A DNA stretch of 64,000 nt, taken from contig NZ_CP019402.1 of the NCBI RefSeq assembly GCF_002024505.1, positions 3,410,001 through 3,474,000 of the forward strand. The letters are read 5' to 3'. Below, piece after piece: positions 47,750-55,829 of the stretch. Source of the stretch: Plantibacter flavus. Its GTDB lineage: Bacteria > Actinomycetota > Actinomycetes > Actinomycetales > Microbacteriaceae. Each line of letters begins with the position of its first letter. Position 1 is the first letter of the stretch. Both the position numbers and the translations under genes were made by a program. The notes below the pieces were generated by a model. The model ran no database searches, was not told the origin of the DNA, and saw only the letters and a list, made by a program, of their open reading frames with translations.

Positions 47750-48589
47750 TCAGCGCCAGCTGTGCTTCGGGTCGTACCCGAGGACCTCGCGGGCGTGGTC
47801 GATCGAGAGCAGGGTGCCGTTGCCGGCGATGTCGCCGGTGACGGGGACGTCCGGGAAGACCTCTGCGACGAGCTCGACGTTGTCGCGCGACATGACCGTG
47901 TCGGCAGCCGCGATGATGAACCGGTCGAATCCCGTGGCCTGGTGCTCGAGCGCGAGTCGCACGGCCTGCGCGCCGTCGCGGCCGTCGATGTAGCCCCAGA
48001 GGTTCCACTTGCGGAGGGTGGCGTCGGCGTCGAACGAGGGGAACGCCGCGTAGTCGGCCTCGTCCATCACGTTGGAGAACCGGAGGGCGATGATCTTGAG
48101 CTCGGGGTGCCACCGCGTGAGCTCGATCGCCAGCTGCTCCTCGAGGTGCTTCGACAGCGAGTACGTCGACTCGGGTCGTGCGGCGTAGGCCTCGTCGACG
48201 GGGATGTACGGGGGCGGGGTGTCGAACGGCAGCCCGAGCACGGTCTCGCTCGACGCCGTGACGATGTTCGTGATGCCGGCCTTGATGGCGGCGTTGAACA
48301 CGTTGTAGGTGCTGAGGATGTTGTTCTGGAAGGTCGCGGTGTTCGTCGAGAGCCCCGGCGCAGGGATGGCGCTCAGGTGGACGACCGCGTCGAACCCGTT
48401 CGGCGCCTGCTCGTCGACACCGGTGAGGGCGTCGAACACCTGGCCCGCGTCACGCAGGTCGATGCGGACGAAGCCGTCACCGCGCTCTCCCGCCTGGTCG
48501 AGGTTGATCACCAGGTGACCGTGTTCCCGAAGATGGCCGACCACTGTTCGCCCGAGCTTGCCCGAGCCTCCCGTCACTGCGATTCTCAT
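47750..48589 (-). CDS. NAD-dependent epimerase/dehydratase family protein
   Basis: This is a 279-residue extended short-chain dehydrogenase. It starts MRIAVTGGSGKLGRTVV (NAD-binding glycine loop), with HLSAIPAPG and the active-site YSLSK (Tyr and Lys four apart). The C-terminal part with RFSNVMDEADY is sugar-binding-like. It may act on a nucleotide sugar or uronate, but no neighbour fixes the substrate. The ATG at 48589 is preferred to one six codons upstream, with AGGATGG before it. Confidence 0.82.
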   Translation of the reverse strand: MRIAVTGGSGKLGRTVVGHLREHGHLVINLDQAGERGDGFVRIDLRDAGQVFDALTGVDEQAPNGFDAVVHLSAIPAPGLSTNTATFQNNILSTYNVFNAAIKAGITNIVTASSETVLGLPFDTPPPYIPVDEAYAARPESTYSLSKHLEEQLAIELTRWHPELKIIALRFSNVMDEADYAAFPSFDADATLRKWNLWGYIDGRDGAQAVRLALEHQATGFDRFIIAAADTVMSRDNVELVAEVFPDVPVTGDIAGNGTLLSIDHAREVLGYDPKHSWR

Positions 48590-48697
48590 GACGCCATCCT
48601 GGTCCATCCGACGAGGAATGGGTGGGCGATTGACAACTCACCCAGGAACCGGCGGTCGCGGTGGAATGGCGGACCGTCGGCTCGCGTTGGAGGAGAT

Positions 48698-48958
48698 GTG
48701 AAGCTCACCCTGTACACCTCCGCGTTCTGCGCCCCCTGCATGCAGGCTCGCGCCGTCCTGGCCGAGGTCCCGGCACTCGTGGCCGGAGCCGTCGTCGAGG
48801 AGCGCGACGTCGCCTTCCGTTCGGCGGAGGCGGAGGCCGACGGCATCCGTTCCACCCCGACGGTCATCATCACGGCCGACGACGGCACCGAGGTGTTCCG
48901 CGCGACCGGGGCACCCACGCTCAACCAGGTGCTCGTGGCGGCGGCGAAGGCGTTGTAG
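48698..48958 (+). CDS. Glutaredoxin/thioredoxin-like small redox protein
   Basis: This is an 86-residue thioredoxin-fold protein. It has KLTLYTSAFCAPCMQARAVL with an active-site CAPC, the conserved cis-proline loop (RSTPTVIITADDG) and a C-terminal helix NQVLVAAAKAL. The GTG start at 48698 lies just after GGAGGAG. It likely reduces disulfides in the cytoplasm. A repeat-filled 46-bp gap separates it from the convergent isomerase gene. Confidence 0.82.
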   Translation: MKLTLYTSAFCAPCMQARAVLAEVPALVAGAVVEERDVAFRSAEAEADGIRSTPTVIITADDGTEVFRATGAPTLNQVLVAAAKAL

Positions 48959-49004
48959 CCCTTCGACAGGCTCAGGGACCGGGGAAGCGACTCAGGGACC
49001 GGGG
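48959..49004. repeat. CTGTCGAA/GGTCCCTGAGC-family repeat in a convergent gap
   Basis: CTTCGACAGGCTCAGGGACC is followed by a second GACTCAGGGACCGGGG unit. The repeat fills the whole space between the stop codons of the redox-protein and isomerase genes. Confidence 0.75.
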
Positions 49005-50039
49005 CTACTGGGTGCTGAACGCCGCGTCGAAGGATTGCTCGGGCAACTTCCAGAGCAGGTTCCGGATGTACCCGACGGCCTCCTCGGCTCCGTGCAGGCG
49101 GTCCATGCCGGCGTCCTCCCACTCGATGGAGATCGGCCCGGCGTAGCCGATGCTCGAGAGGGCACGGAAGGCGTCCTCCCACGGCACGTCGCCGTGACCG
49201 GTCGACACGAAGTCCCAGCCGCGTCGCGGGTCGCCCCAGGGCAGGTGCGAGCCGACGATGCCGGCGTGACCGGTGGCCGGCCGGATCCGGGTGTCCTTGC
49301 AGTCGACGTGGTAGATCCGGTTCGCGAACTCGACGATGAACCCCACCGGGTCGACGCCCTGCCACATCATGTGCGACGGGTCCCAGTTGAAACCGAACGC
49401 CGGGCGGTGGTCGATCGCCTCGAGGGTGCGGACACTCGTCCAGTAGTCGTATGCGATCTCGGACGGGTGCACCTCGTGGGCGAAGCGGACCCCTTCGGCG
49501 TCGAAGACGTCGAGGATCGGGTTCCAGCGGGTGGCGAAGTCCTCGTACCCGGCGTCGATGACGGAGGCCGGTACCGGCGGGAACATCGCGGAGTACTGCC
49601 AGATCTTCGACCCGGTGAAGCCGACGACCGTGTCGACGCCCAGCTTGCGGGCGACCCGCGCGGAGCGCTTCATGTCCTCGGCCGCGCGCTGACGTACCCC
49701 CTCCGCGTCGCCGTCGCCCCAGGTGTAGTCGCGGACGATCGCCTGGTGGCGGAAGTCGATCGGGTCGTCGCACACGGCCTGGCCGGTGAGGTGGTTCGAG
49801 ATCGCGAAGACCTCGAGACCGTGCCGGTCGAGGATGTCGAGGCGGGACTGCAGGTAGGCGTCGTCCTCATCCGCGCGCTTCAGGTCGAGGTGGTCGCCCG
49901 AGGCCGCGATCTCGAGGCCGTCATAGCCCCAGGAGGCGGCGAGGCGGGCGACCTCCTCGAAGGGGAGGTCCGCCCATTGTCCGGTGAACAGGGTCACCGG
50001 GAGGCGGCTCGCGTACTGCTTGTCGGTGGTGTCGGTCAT
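49005..50039 (-). CDS. Sugar phosphate isomerase/epimerase family protein
   Basis: This is a 344-residue AP-endonuclease-2-like TIM barrel. Likely metal ligands sit in FAHEVHPSE, FNWDPSHMMW, YHVDCKDT and SIEWEDAGM. It is the last gene of a four-gene operon whose start and stop codons overlap throughout (its ATG overlaps the preceding stop by 4 bp). In the oxidation-elimination-hydration-reduction scheme known for levoglucosan catabolism, proteins of this fold do the elimination and hydration steps. That role is inferred here. Confidence 0.87.
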   Translation of the reverse strand: MTDTTDKQYASRLPVTLFTGQWADLPFEEVARLAASWGYDGLEIAASGDHLDLKRADEDDAYLQSRLDILDRHGLEVFAISNHLTGQAVCDDPIDFRHQAIVRDYTWGDGDAEGVRQRAAEDMKRSARVARKLGVDTVVGFTGSKIWQYSAMFPPVPASVIDAGYEDFATRWNPILDVFDAEGVRFAHEVHPSEIAYDYWTSVRTLEAIDHRPAFGFNWDPSHMMWQGVDPVGFIVEFANRIYHVDCKDTRIRPATGHAGIVGSHLPWGDPRRGWDFVSTGHGDVPWEDAFRALSSIGYAGPISIEWEDAGMDRLHGAEEAVGYIRNLLWKLPEQSFDAAFSTQ

Positions 50040-51154
50040 GCGTTGATCCTCTGCTCGTCGTCGGTGGAGGTGGCGATCGCTTCCCAGCGACCGGTGTCGG
50101 CCGCGTCCAGAACGGCCTCGGTGATGCGCGCGGTTCGGAGTCCGTCCGCGAAGACGGGCAGACCGTCCGGCGACTGTCCGGCCATCGCCGCGTAGCTGTC
50201 GGCCACGAAGGCGTTGAAGGCGTCCTGGTAGCCCATCGGGTGCCCCGAGGGGACGATGGACAGGCGTGCGGCGTCCGGGTGCAACTGGTCGGCGTCGCGA
50301 GGCAGCACCTGCGTCCCCGACCGACGGCCGAGCCAGAGCGTCTCCGGCGCTTCCTGGTCGAAACCGATGATGAGTTCCGTCCCGGCGACCTCGAGGTGCA
50401 GACGGTTCTTCCGACCGGGCGCGACCTGCGAGACGAGCAGCGTGCCGATGGCGCCGCCCTCGAGCCGGATGACGACCGCGGCCGCGTCCTCGGTCGTGAC
50501 CTCCGGGGTGTTCGCGCGTTCGGCGAAGAAGGTGCGGACCGTCGAACTCAGCTCGGTGATGTGCGCGCCGGTGATGAACTCCAGGAGGTCGACGAGGTGG
50601 GAACCGATGTCGGCGAAGGCGCGCGAACGGCCCCCGGCCGCCGAGTCGACCCGCCAGTTGTCGTCGGCCTGCGCGAGCAACCAGTCCTGGAGGTACGACC
50701 CGCTGATCGTGAGCAGGGTCCCGAGGTCGCCCGCGGCGACACGCGCGCGGGCCTCCCGGACGAGCGGGTGGAAGCGGTAGACGAACGGCACCGTGCCGAC
50801 GACACCGGCCTCGGCTGCGGCGCTGACGAGACGCTCGGCGGTCGCGGCGTCGGTCGCGAGGGGTTTCTCACAGACGACGTGCTTGCCGGCCGCGATGGCC
50901 GCGAGTGCCTGCTCGGCGTGGAGCGCGTTCGGCGTGCACACGTGCACCACGTCGACCGAGGGGTCGGCCAGCAGCTCGTCGAGCGAGCCGTACCCGCGCT
51001 CGAACCCGAGGTTCGCGGCGACCTCCCGCGAGCGCTCGGGCGTCGAGGCGACGACACCGACCAGCCGGGCACCCGCCGCGCGGGCCGCCCGGCTGTGGAC
51101 GGTGGCCATGAAGCCACCGCCCACCACCGCGATACCGGGACCGGCCACGGTCAT
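50036..51154 (-). CDS. Gfo/Idh/MocA family oxidoreductase
   Basis: This is a 372-residue dehydrogenase with Rossmann motif IAVVGGGFMATVHSRAA, family motif HVVCEKPLATDAATAE and substrate-domain stretch DIGSHLVDLLEFI, where the family's catalytic His and Asp occur. The ATG at 51154 overlaps the preceding stop by 4 bp; the longer frame to 51184 lacks support. It is the third gene of the operon, with a second Gfo/Idh/MocA protein just upstream, so one may oxidise and the other reduce a sugar intermediate. Confidence 0.88.
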   Translation of the reverse strand: MTVAGPGIAVVGGGFMATVHSRAARAAGARLVGVVASTPERSREVAANLGFERGYGSLDELLADPSVDVVHVCTPNALHAEQALAAIAAGKHVVCEKPLATDAATAERLVSAAAEAGVVGTVPFVYRFHPLVREARARVAAGDLGTLLTISGSYLQDWLLAQADDNWRVDSAAGGRSRAFADIGSHLVDLLEFITGAHITELSSTVRTFFAERANTPEVTTEDAAAVVIRLEGGAIGTLLVSQVAPGRKNRLHLEVAGTELIIGFDQEAPETLWLGRRSGTQVLPRDADQLHPDAARLSIVPSGHPMGYQDAFNAFVADSYAAMAGQSPDGLPVFADGLRTARITEAVLDAADTGRWEAIATSTDDEQRINA

Positions 51155-52260
51155 GCTCCGAAGGTGCCGTCCGCCGGCGTCCACGACTCGGGGAGCGCGG
51201 GAGCGAGCTCCACGGTGCTGACGACGTCGACCGAGGTGCGGCTCAGGCCCGACTCGGCCGTCGAGACCATGACGTCGAGCACGTGGTAGGCGAGCTCACC
51301 GGAGGCACGCTCGGGACGACCGGCGCGGATCGCCTGCGCGAGCTCGACCACACCGGTTCCGCGGCCCTGCGTCGGACCGGTCGACGGGATCGACTCGGGT
51401 TCCTCGCCACCGCCGTAGACGAGCAGGTCACCCTCGAAGGTGTTCGGGTCGGGGACGACGAGCGTGCCGGTCGAGCCGGCGACCTCGAACTGCGTGCGAC
51501 CGAGCTTGGAGTCGAAGCTGAAGACGCTCTGCGCGAGCTGGCCGCTCTCGAACTCGAAGAGGGCGCTCACGTGCGTCGGCACCGTCACGTCGAACGACTC
51601 ACCCGCGCGCGGGCCGGATCCGATCGTCCGCTGCGGGAAGGCCTGTGAGGCCAGAGCGGTGACGCGGGCGATCGGCCCGAACAGCTGCACGAGCGCCGTG
51701 ATGTAGTACGGGCCGATGTCGAAGAGCGGACCGGCGCCGTCCTGGAACAGGAAGTCGGGGTTCGGGTGCCACGACTCCGGGCCGGGGCTCTGCATGAGGG
51801 TCAGCGCGGTGAGGGGCTGGCCGATGCCACCGGCCTCGACGAGTCGGCGGGCGGACTGGATGCCGGCGCCGAGGAAGGTGTCCGGTGCCGTGGCGACGCG
51901 GAGCCCCTTCTCCTTCGCGGCGGCCAGCAGGGCCTGCCCGCTCTCACGGTCGAGCGCGAAGGGCTTCTCGCTCCACACGTGCTTGCCGGCGTCGAGGATC
52001 TGCATGGCGACCTCGACGTGGACCTTCGGGATGGTCAGGTTGACGACGATCTCGATCTCGGGGTCGGCCAGGAGTTCGGCGACCGAGCCGTGGCCGGGCA
52101 CCCCGTACTTCTCGGCCTGCGTCTTCGCCCGCTCGAGGTCGAGGTCCGCGACGAACCGGACGTCGAGGTCGGGGAAGGTCACCAGGTTGCCGAGGTACTG
52201 GTCGCTGATGACGCCGGCGCCGATGAGTCCGACACCGACCGTTCCGGTGCTGTTGCTCAT
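51151..52260 (-). CDS. Gfo/Idh/MocA family oxidoreductase
   Basis: This is a 369-residue dehydrogenase with GVGLIGAGVISDQYLGNL (nucleotide-binding loop), KHVWSEKPFALDRESG and LFDIGPYYITALVQLFG (substrate region with Asp). It differs clearly from its neighbour, so the two are not a recent duplication. The ATG at 52260 overlaps the stop of the first gene by 4 bp. The protein is similar in layout to dehydrogenases that oxidise glycosides at C3, but specificity is not visible from sequence. Confidence 0.88.
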   Translation of the reverse strand: MSNSTGTVGVGLIGAGVISDQYLGNLVTFPDLDVRFVADLDLERAKTQAEKYGVPGHGSVAELLADPEIEIVVNLTIPKVHVEVAMQILDAGKHVWSEKPFALDRESGQALLAAAKEKGLRVATAPDTFLGAGIQSARRLVEAGGIGQPLTALTLMQSPGPESWHPNPDFLFQDGAGPLFDIGPYYITALVQLFGPIARVTALASQAFPQRTIGSGPRAGESFDVTVPTHVSALFEFESGQLAQSVFSFDSKLGRTQFEVAGSTGTLVVPDPNTFEGDLLVYGGGEEPESIPSTGPTQGRGTGVVELAQAIRAGRPERASGELAYHVLDVMVSTAESGLSRTSVDVVSTVELAPALPESWTPADGTFGA

Positions 52261-53003
52261 GCCTGGACTCCGTTCGTGGTGAGGTAGGTGAAGCTCTGCT
52301 CGAGCCCCTGGAAGATGTCGCCGTCGAACGCGTCGAACTCGACGACGCGCAGGGCCTGCGGTGCCGCGGCGAGGATGTCGAGCACCGGGACGACCCCGGC
52401 ACCCGCGGGCAGCTGCTTCAGCGTGTCGCGGGAGGCGTCACCGTCCTTGACGTGGATGAAGCGCACGCGATCACCGATCGCGCCGAGGACGTCGACCGCG
52501 CGGCGTCCACCGACCTCGACCCAGTAGGTGTCGACCTCGAACACGACGGCCGGGTCGGTGAGTGCGGCGAGGTGCTCGAGCGGGCTGGTGCCCGCGACGT
52601 CGCCCTCGAGCTCCCACCAGTGGTTGTGGTAGCCCACCTGGACCCCGTGACCGGCGGCGACCGCCGCCGCGGCGTTCAGCTCGTCGGCGATCGACGCGAC
52701 CGTCTCTGCCGTGGCGAAGCGCTCTTCGGCGATGGCGGGGTCGATGAGGACCTGTACGCCCTGCTCAGCAGCGGCGCCGAAGGCCGCCGACAGGTCGATG
52801 CCCTCGGCGATGACCTTGCCGTGCGCGCTCGGGGTGGCGAGGCCGGCATCGTGGATGTCCTGCAGGCTGACGCCGGGACCGAAGCCGAACGGCTCGGCCT
52901 GACGGAAGCCGATCTCGGTCAGGCGCTGCAGCGCTGCGGCACGATCCGCGGTGAGCGGCTCCCGTACCGAGTAGAGCTGGACAGAGAGTTGGGAAGTCGA
53001 CAC
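52257..53003 (-). CDS. Sugar phosphate isomerase/epimerase family protein
   Basis: This is a 248-residue TIM barrel and the first gene of the operon. It starts STSQLSVQLYSVREPL and contains VGYHNHWWELEG, VVFEVDTYWVEVGG, VRFIHVKDGD and VVEFDAFDGD, which carry the usual metal ligands Glu, Asp, His and Glu. I use the GTG at 53003, with AGGAG 4 nt upstream, instead of the ATG at 53015 that overlaps this site. Promoter and ROK-type operator candidates lie in the 136-bp divergent gap. Confidence 0.86.
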   Translation of the reverse strand: MSTSQLSVQLYSVREPLTADRAAALQRLTEIGFRQAEPFGFGPGVSLQDIHDAGLATPSAHGKVIAEGIDLSAAFGAAAEQGVQVLIDPAIAEERFATAETVASIADELNAAAAVAAGHGVQVGYHNHWWELEGDVAGTSPLEHLAALTDPAVVFEVDTYWVEVGGRRAVDVLGAIGDRVRFIHVKDGDASRDTLKQLPAGAGVVPVLDILAAAPQALRVVEFDAFDGDIFQGLEQSFTYLTTNGVQA

Positions 53004-53062
53004 GATGCTCCTCAATGATGATGGTGTCAGGCAGCCGCTGCTGCGAGATCCAGGCTAACCAC

Positions 53063-53072
53063 ACTTCTGTCG
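53063..53072 (-). promoter_or_regulatory. Candidate ROK regulator site upstream of the isomerase/dehydrogenase operon
   Basis: On the minus strand the gap carries CGACAGAAGT, the same 10-mer as at 53829-53838 just before the ROK gene. It lies about 60 bp from the operon start codon. Sharing of an exact 10-mer between the two candidate target promoters is the only evidence. Confidence 0.45.
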
Positions 53073-53139
53073 GTGGTCAAACAAAAGTCTCCCACCGGTC
53101 GCCACTCCCCCGGCGACGAATACCGCAGGAGTCGGAAGC

Positions 53140-53820
53140 GTGGGGGACAATGGAGAGGTGAACTCAGCTCTGCTCTCCCGGATCGTCGCTGATTCCAGCG
53201 ACCGCATCTCGTGGCTGCGGGCTCGTTCGCGCGGGATCACCGCGACCGACGTCGCCACCCTCTCGACCCCGGCCTCGATCCAGCGGGCGGCCGACGCGAA
53301 GCTCGGCGGGACGGGCTTCTCCGGCAACGCCTTCACCGACCACGGGCGCGCCCGCGAGCCCGAGATCGCCCGGTGGGTCGCCGCGACGCACGGGATCAAC
53401 CCCTCGTCGGCGCTGTTCCGGGCCGAGGTCGAACACCGCCACCTCGCCACCCCCGACGGCATCGCCGTGACCGAGCGCGGGGCCGTCGTGCTCGCGGAGA
53501 TCAAGACCACGACGAAGTCCTGGCGCTCGATCCCCCGCAACTACCTGCGTCAGGTGTGGTGGCAGCAGTACGTGATCGGCGCGGAGCGGACACTCGTGGT
53601 CTGGGAGGAGCACAAGGACTTCGTCCCCGTCGACGACGAACCGCTCTGTCGATGGGTCGAGCGCGACGACGCCGAGATCGCGAAGCTGGTCGGCCTCGCG
53701 AACGCACTCATCGACGAGCTGTACCACCGCACCAATCCGGCCGCCCGGCGCCCGGTCCTCCCGGAGCCCGCGCCCGTCGCTCGGCCGCTCCGGGAACCCC
53801 TGGTGAGCCTCGACTTCTGA
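53140..53820 (+). CDS. YqaJ-like recombinase/nuclease family protein
   Basis: This is a 226-residue PD-(D/E)XK-type protein resembling YqaJ viral recombinases (exonuclease partners in phage recombination). It has RSRGITATDVATLSTPASI, FTDHGRAREPEIARWVAA, then the core ATPDGIAV (Asp) and VVLAEIKTTTKSW (Glu-x-Lys), and QVWWQQYVIGAERTLVVWEE. The GTG at 53140 has AGGAG 8 nt upstream; the GTG at 53158 is less well placed. No recombinase partner or phage gene is adjacent, so it looks like a domesticated copy. Confidence 0.75.
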   Translation: MGDNGEVNSALLSRIVADSSDRISWLRARSRGITATDVATLSTPASIQRAADAKLGGTGFSGNAFTDHGRAREPEIARWVAATHGINPSSALFRAEVEHRHLATPDGIAVTERGAVVLAEIKTTTKSWRSIPRNYLRQVWWQQYVIGAERTLVVWEEHKDFVPVDDEPLCRWVERDDAEIAKLVGLANALIDELYHRTNPAARRPVLPEPAPVARPLREPLVSLDF

Positions 53821-53828
53821 CGACAAGT

Positions 53829-53838
53829 CGACAGAAGT
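53829..53838 (+). promoter_or_regulatory. Candidate ROK regulator autoregulatory site
   Basis: CGACAGAAGT lies between the YqaJ-like and ROK genes, next to a second AAGTCGA half. The identical 10-mer is present upstream of the divergent sugar operon. Confidence 0.45.
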
Positions 53839-53862
53839 CGACCGAGGTGGTTGACTGTGGCC

Positions 53863-55089
53863 ATGACCGAGCCGCTACGCCCCTCCCCCGGAGCACCGGG
53901 CGCCGGCGACCTCTTCCAACTCTTCCGCGGCGGTGAGGCACGCACGAAGTCGGAGTTGTGCGCCCTGACCGGCCTGGCCCGCTCCACCGTCTCCCTCCGG
54001 ATCGACGCCCTCGTGGCCGCTGACCTGCTCCGTCCCGCTGGAGAGGCAGCCTCCTCGGGTGGCCGCCCGCCCGCACGGATCGCGTTCAACCCGCTCGCGC
54101 GCGTCGTCGTCGCCGTCGACTTGGGGGCGACGCACGGGACGGTGGCCGTCACCGACCTGGCCGGAGCGATCCTCGCGACGAGCCGCGCGGAGCTGCAGAT
54201 CGCCGCAGGACCCGAGCCCGTCCTCGACTGGGTCGTCGAAGCGGCGTCGGCCCTGCTGGCCGCTCCGCAGACGTGGGCCACACCCCAGCCGGTCGCTCCC
54301 CCGGTCATCGGGATCGGGATCGGCCTGCCGGGACCGGTCGAGCACTCCACCGGACGGCCGACCAACCCGCCGATCATGCCGGGCTGGGACCGCTTCGACG
54401 TCCCCGCCTACATCCGCCGGACCCTCGACGTCCCGGTCCTCGTCGACAACGACGTCAACGTCCTCGCCCTCGGGGAGCACGCGATCTCCTGGCCGGACAC
54501 CGACGACCTCGTCTACGTGAAGGTGTCCACGGGGATCGGTGCCGGCATCATCGCGGGTGGCGAACTGCAGCGCGGCGCACTCGGTGCGGCCGGCGACATC
54601 GGGCATGTGCAGGTCCCCGTCGGACGGGACTCCCCGCGCGCAGCCGACGACGACCGCGACCTCGAGGCCATCGCGAGCGGGCCGGCGATCGCCACCGAGC
54701 TCCGCGCCCACGGGATCGACGCCATGAGCAGTCGCGACGTCGCAGCGCTCATCCGCGCGGGCGACCGGACGGCCATCGAGACCACCCGGCAGGCCGGCCG
54801 GGAGATCGGTGAGGTGCTCAGTGTCGTGGTGAACCTCCTGAACCCCTCGGTGATCGTGCTCGGTGGGACGATGACGCGTGCCGGCGAACATCTCCTCACC
54901 GGCGTCCGCGAAGTGGTCTACCGTCGGTCGATGCCGCTCGCCACCGGGCACCTCGGCATCGTCACCTCGACGGCCGGCGAGGAGGCCGGGGTCTTGGGAG
55001 CGGCGATCATGGTGCTGCGCGACGCCCTGTCCGCACCCGCGATCGACGCGATGACTCAGCCTCGGGCGCTCGACGCCGCATCGACCTGA
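53863..55089 (+). CDS. ROK family transcriptional regulator
   Basis: This is a 408-residue protein. The N-terminal winged helix has ARTKSELCALTGLARSTVSL, and the C-terminal ROK sugar-kinase-like fold has VAVDLGATHGTVAV, LVDNDVNVLALGEHA and STGIGAGIIAGGELQRGALG, then DIGHVQV. The usual CxCGxxGCxE zinc motif after this point is missing, so the protein probably lacks the structural zinc. The start is uncertain: ATG at 53863 is used, GTG 53857 and TTG 53851 are alternatives. It likely controls the nearby isomerase/dehydrogenase operon. Its end overlaps the convergent DUF998 gene by 34 bp. Confidence 0.85.
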   Translation: MTEPLRPSPGAPGAGDLFQLFRGGEARTKSELCALTGLARSTVSLRIDALVAADLLRPAGEAASSGGRPPARIAFNPLARVVVAVDLGATHGTVAVTDLAGAILATSRAELQIAAGPEPVLDWVVEAASALLAAPQTWATPQPVAPPVIGIGIGLPGPVEHSTGRPTNPPIMPGWDRFDVPAYIRRTLDVPVLVDNDVNVLALGEHAISWPDTDDLVYVKVSTGIGAGIIAGGELQRGALGAAGDIGHVQVPVGRDSPRAADDDRDLEAIASGPAIATELRAHGIDAMSSRDVAALIRAGDRTAIETTRQAGREIGEVLSVVVNLLNPSVIVLGGTMTRAGEHLLTGVREVVYRRSMPLATGHLGIVTSTAGEEAGVLGAAIMVLRDALSAPAIDAMTQPRALDAAST

Positions 55090-55829
55090 CGCGCGTCCTC
55101 CACTGTGGAACCAGGGCGTCCGTCGTCGTCCGCCTTCCCGACGGCGAGCACCTCCGCCAGGCCGTATCCGACGAGCCAGAACAGGGCGATCGTCATCGCC
55201 GCGAACTCCAACCAGCTCCCGACCTGCTGCCCCACCTCGGCGAGCGAGAGGAGGCCGCCGAGCCCCGCGATCACCGCGACGGCTGACCCCGCGAACCAGG
55301 ACAGCCGCCGGACGGCGCGCAACCGCGATCCGAGGGCCGACCCGATCATCGCCAGGCAGGCGAGCGCGAAGCCCAGCACCGCGAAGGAGATGTGCACCGC
55401 GTCCTGGAGCGTGAACAGCGGGTTCGACGGGATCGGGCACTCGTAGGTACAGGTCACCCGGGACGCCACGAGGAAGCACAGGCTCGACAGTCCGACGAGC
55501 AGCCAGGGGACGAGCAGCAGTCCGACCCTCGTGCGGCGCTGACCGGGCTCGCGGGACGGGAGGACTCGCTGCAGCGCTCCGGCGATGCTGAGACCACCGA
55601 TCGCGACCATGAGCAGTGCCGCGTTGAAGACCGGAGCCGTCACCTCGCCGGTGGCGCCGAGGCCGCTCACGTAGCTGTTCTTACCGAGACTGAGACGCGC
55701 GGCCCAGATCATGACCGTGGCGACCACGACGAGCACGCCACCGATGATCGCGAACGCGAGGGCGACGGACCGGCGACGGCGGACCGCCGAGGAGCGAGGG
55801 ACCCGCTGGTCCGATGTGGCTCCCGTCAT
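55056..55829 (-). CDS. DUF998-like multi-pass membrane protein
   Basis: This is a 257-residue protein with about six hydrophobic helices, the first SVALAFAIIGGVLVVVATVM. A loop with FLVASRVTCTYECPIPSN contains two Cys that could pair, and AVHISFAVLGFALACLAMIG follows. The Asp/Glu-rich C-terminus is cytoplasmic. The ATG at 55829 overlaps the stop of the upstream Pr6Pr gene by 4 bp, so the two membrane proteins form an operon. No function known. Confidence 0.7.
   Translation of the reverse strand: MTGATSDQRVPRSSAVRRRRSVALAFAIIGGVLVVVATVMIWAARLSLGKNSYVSGLGATGEVTAPVFNAALLMVAIGGLSIAGALQRVLPSREPGQRRTRVGLLLVPWLLVGLSSLCFLVASRVTCTYECPIPSNPLFTLQDAVHISFAVLGFALACLAMIGSALGSRLRAVRRLSWFAGSAVAVIAGLGGLLSLAEVGQQVGSWLEFAAMTIALFWLVGYGLAEVLAVGKADDDGRPGSTVEDARQVDAASSARG

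Noticed and set aside
53140..53820. Prophage remnant suggested by the YqaJ-like gene
   Set aside because: No integrase, structural or recombinase genes and no attachment-site repeats nearby; base composition matches its neighbours.
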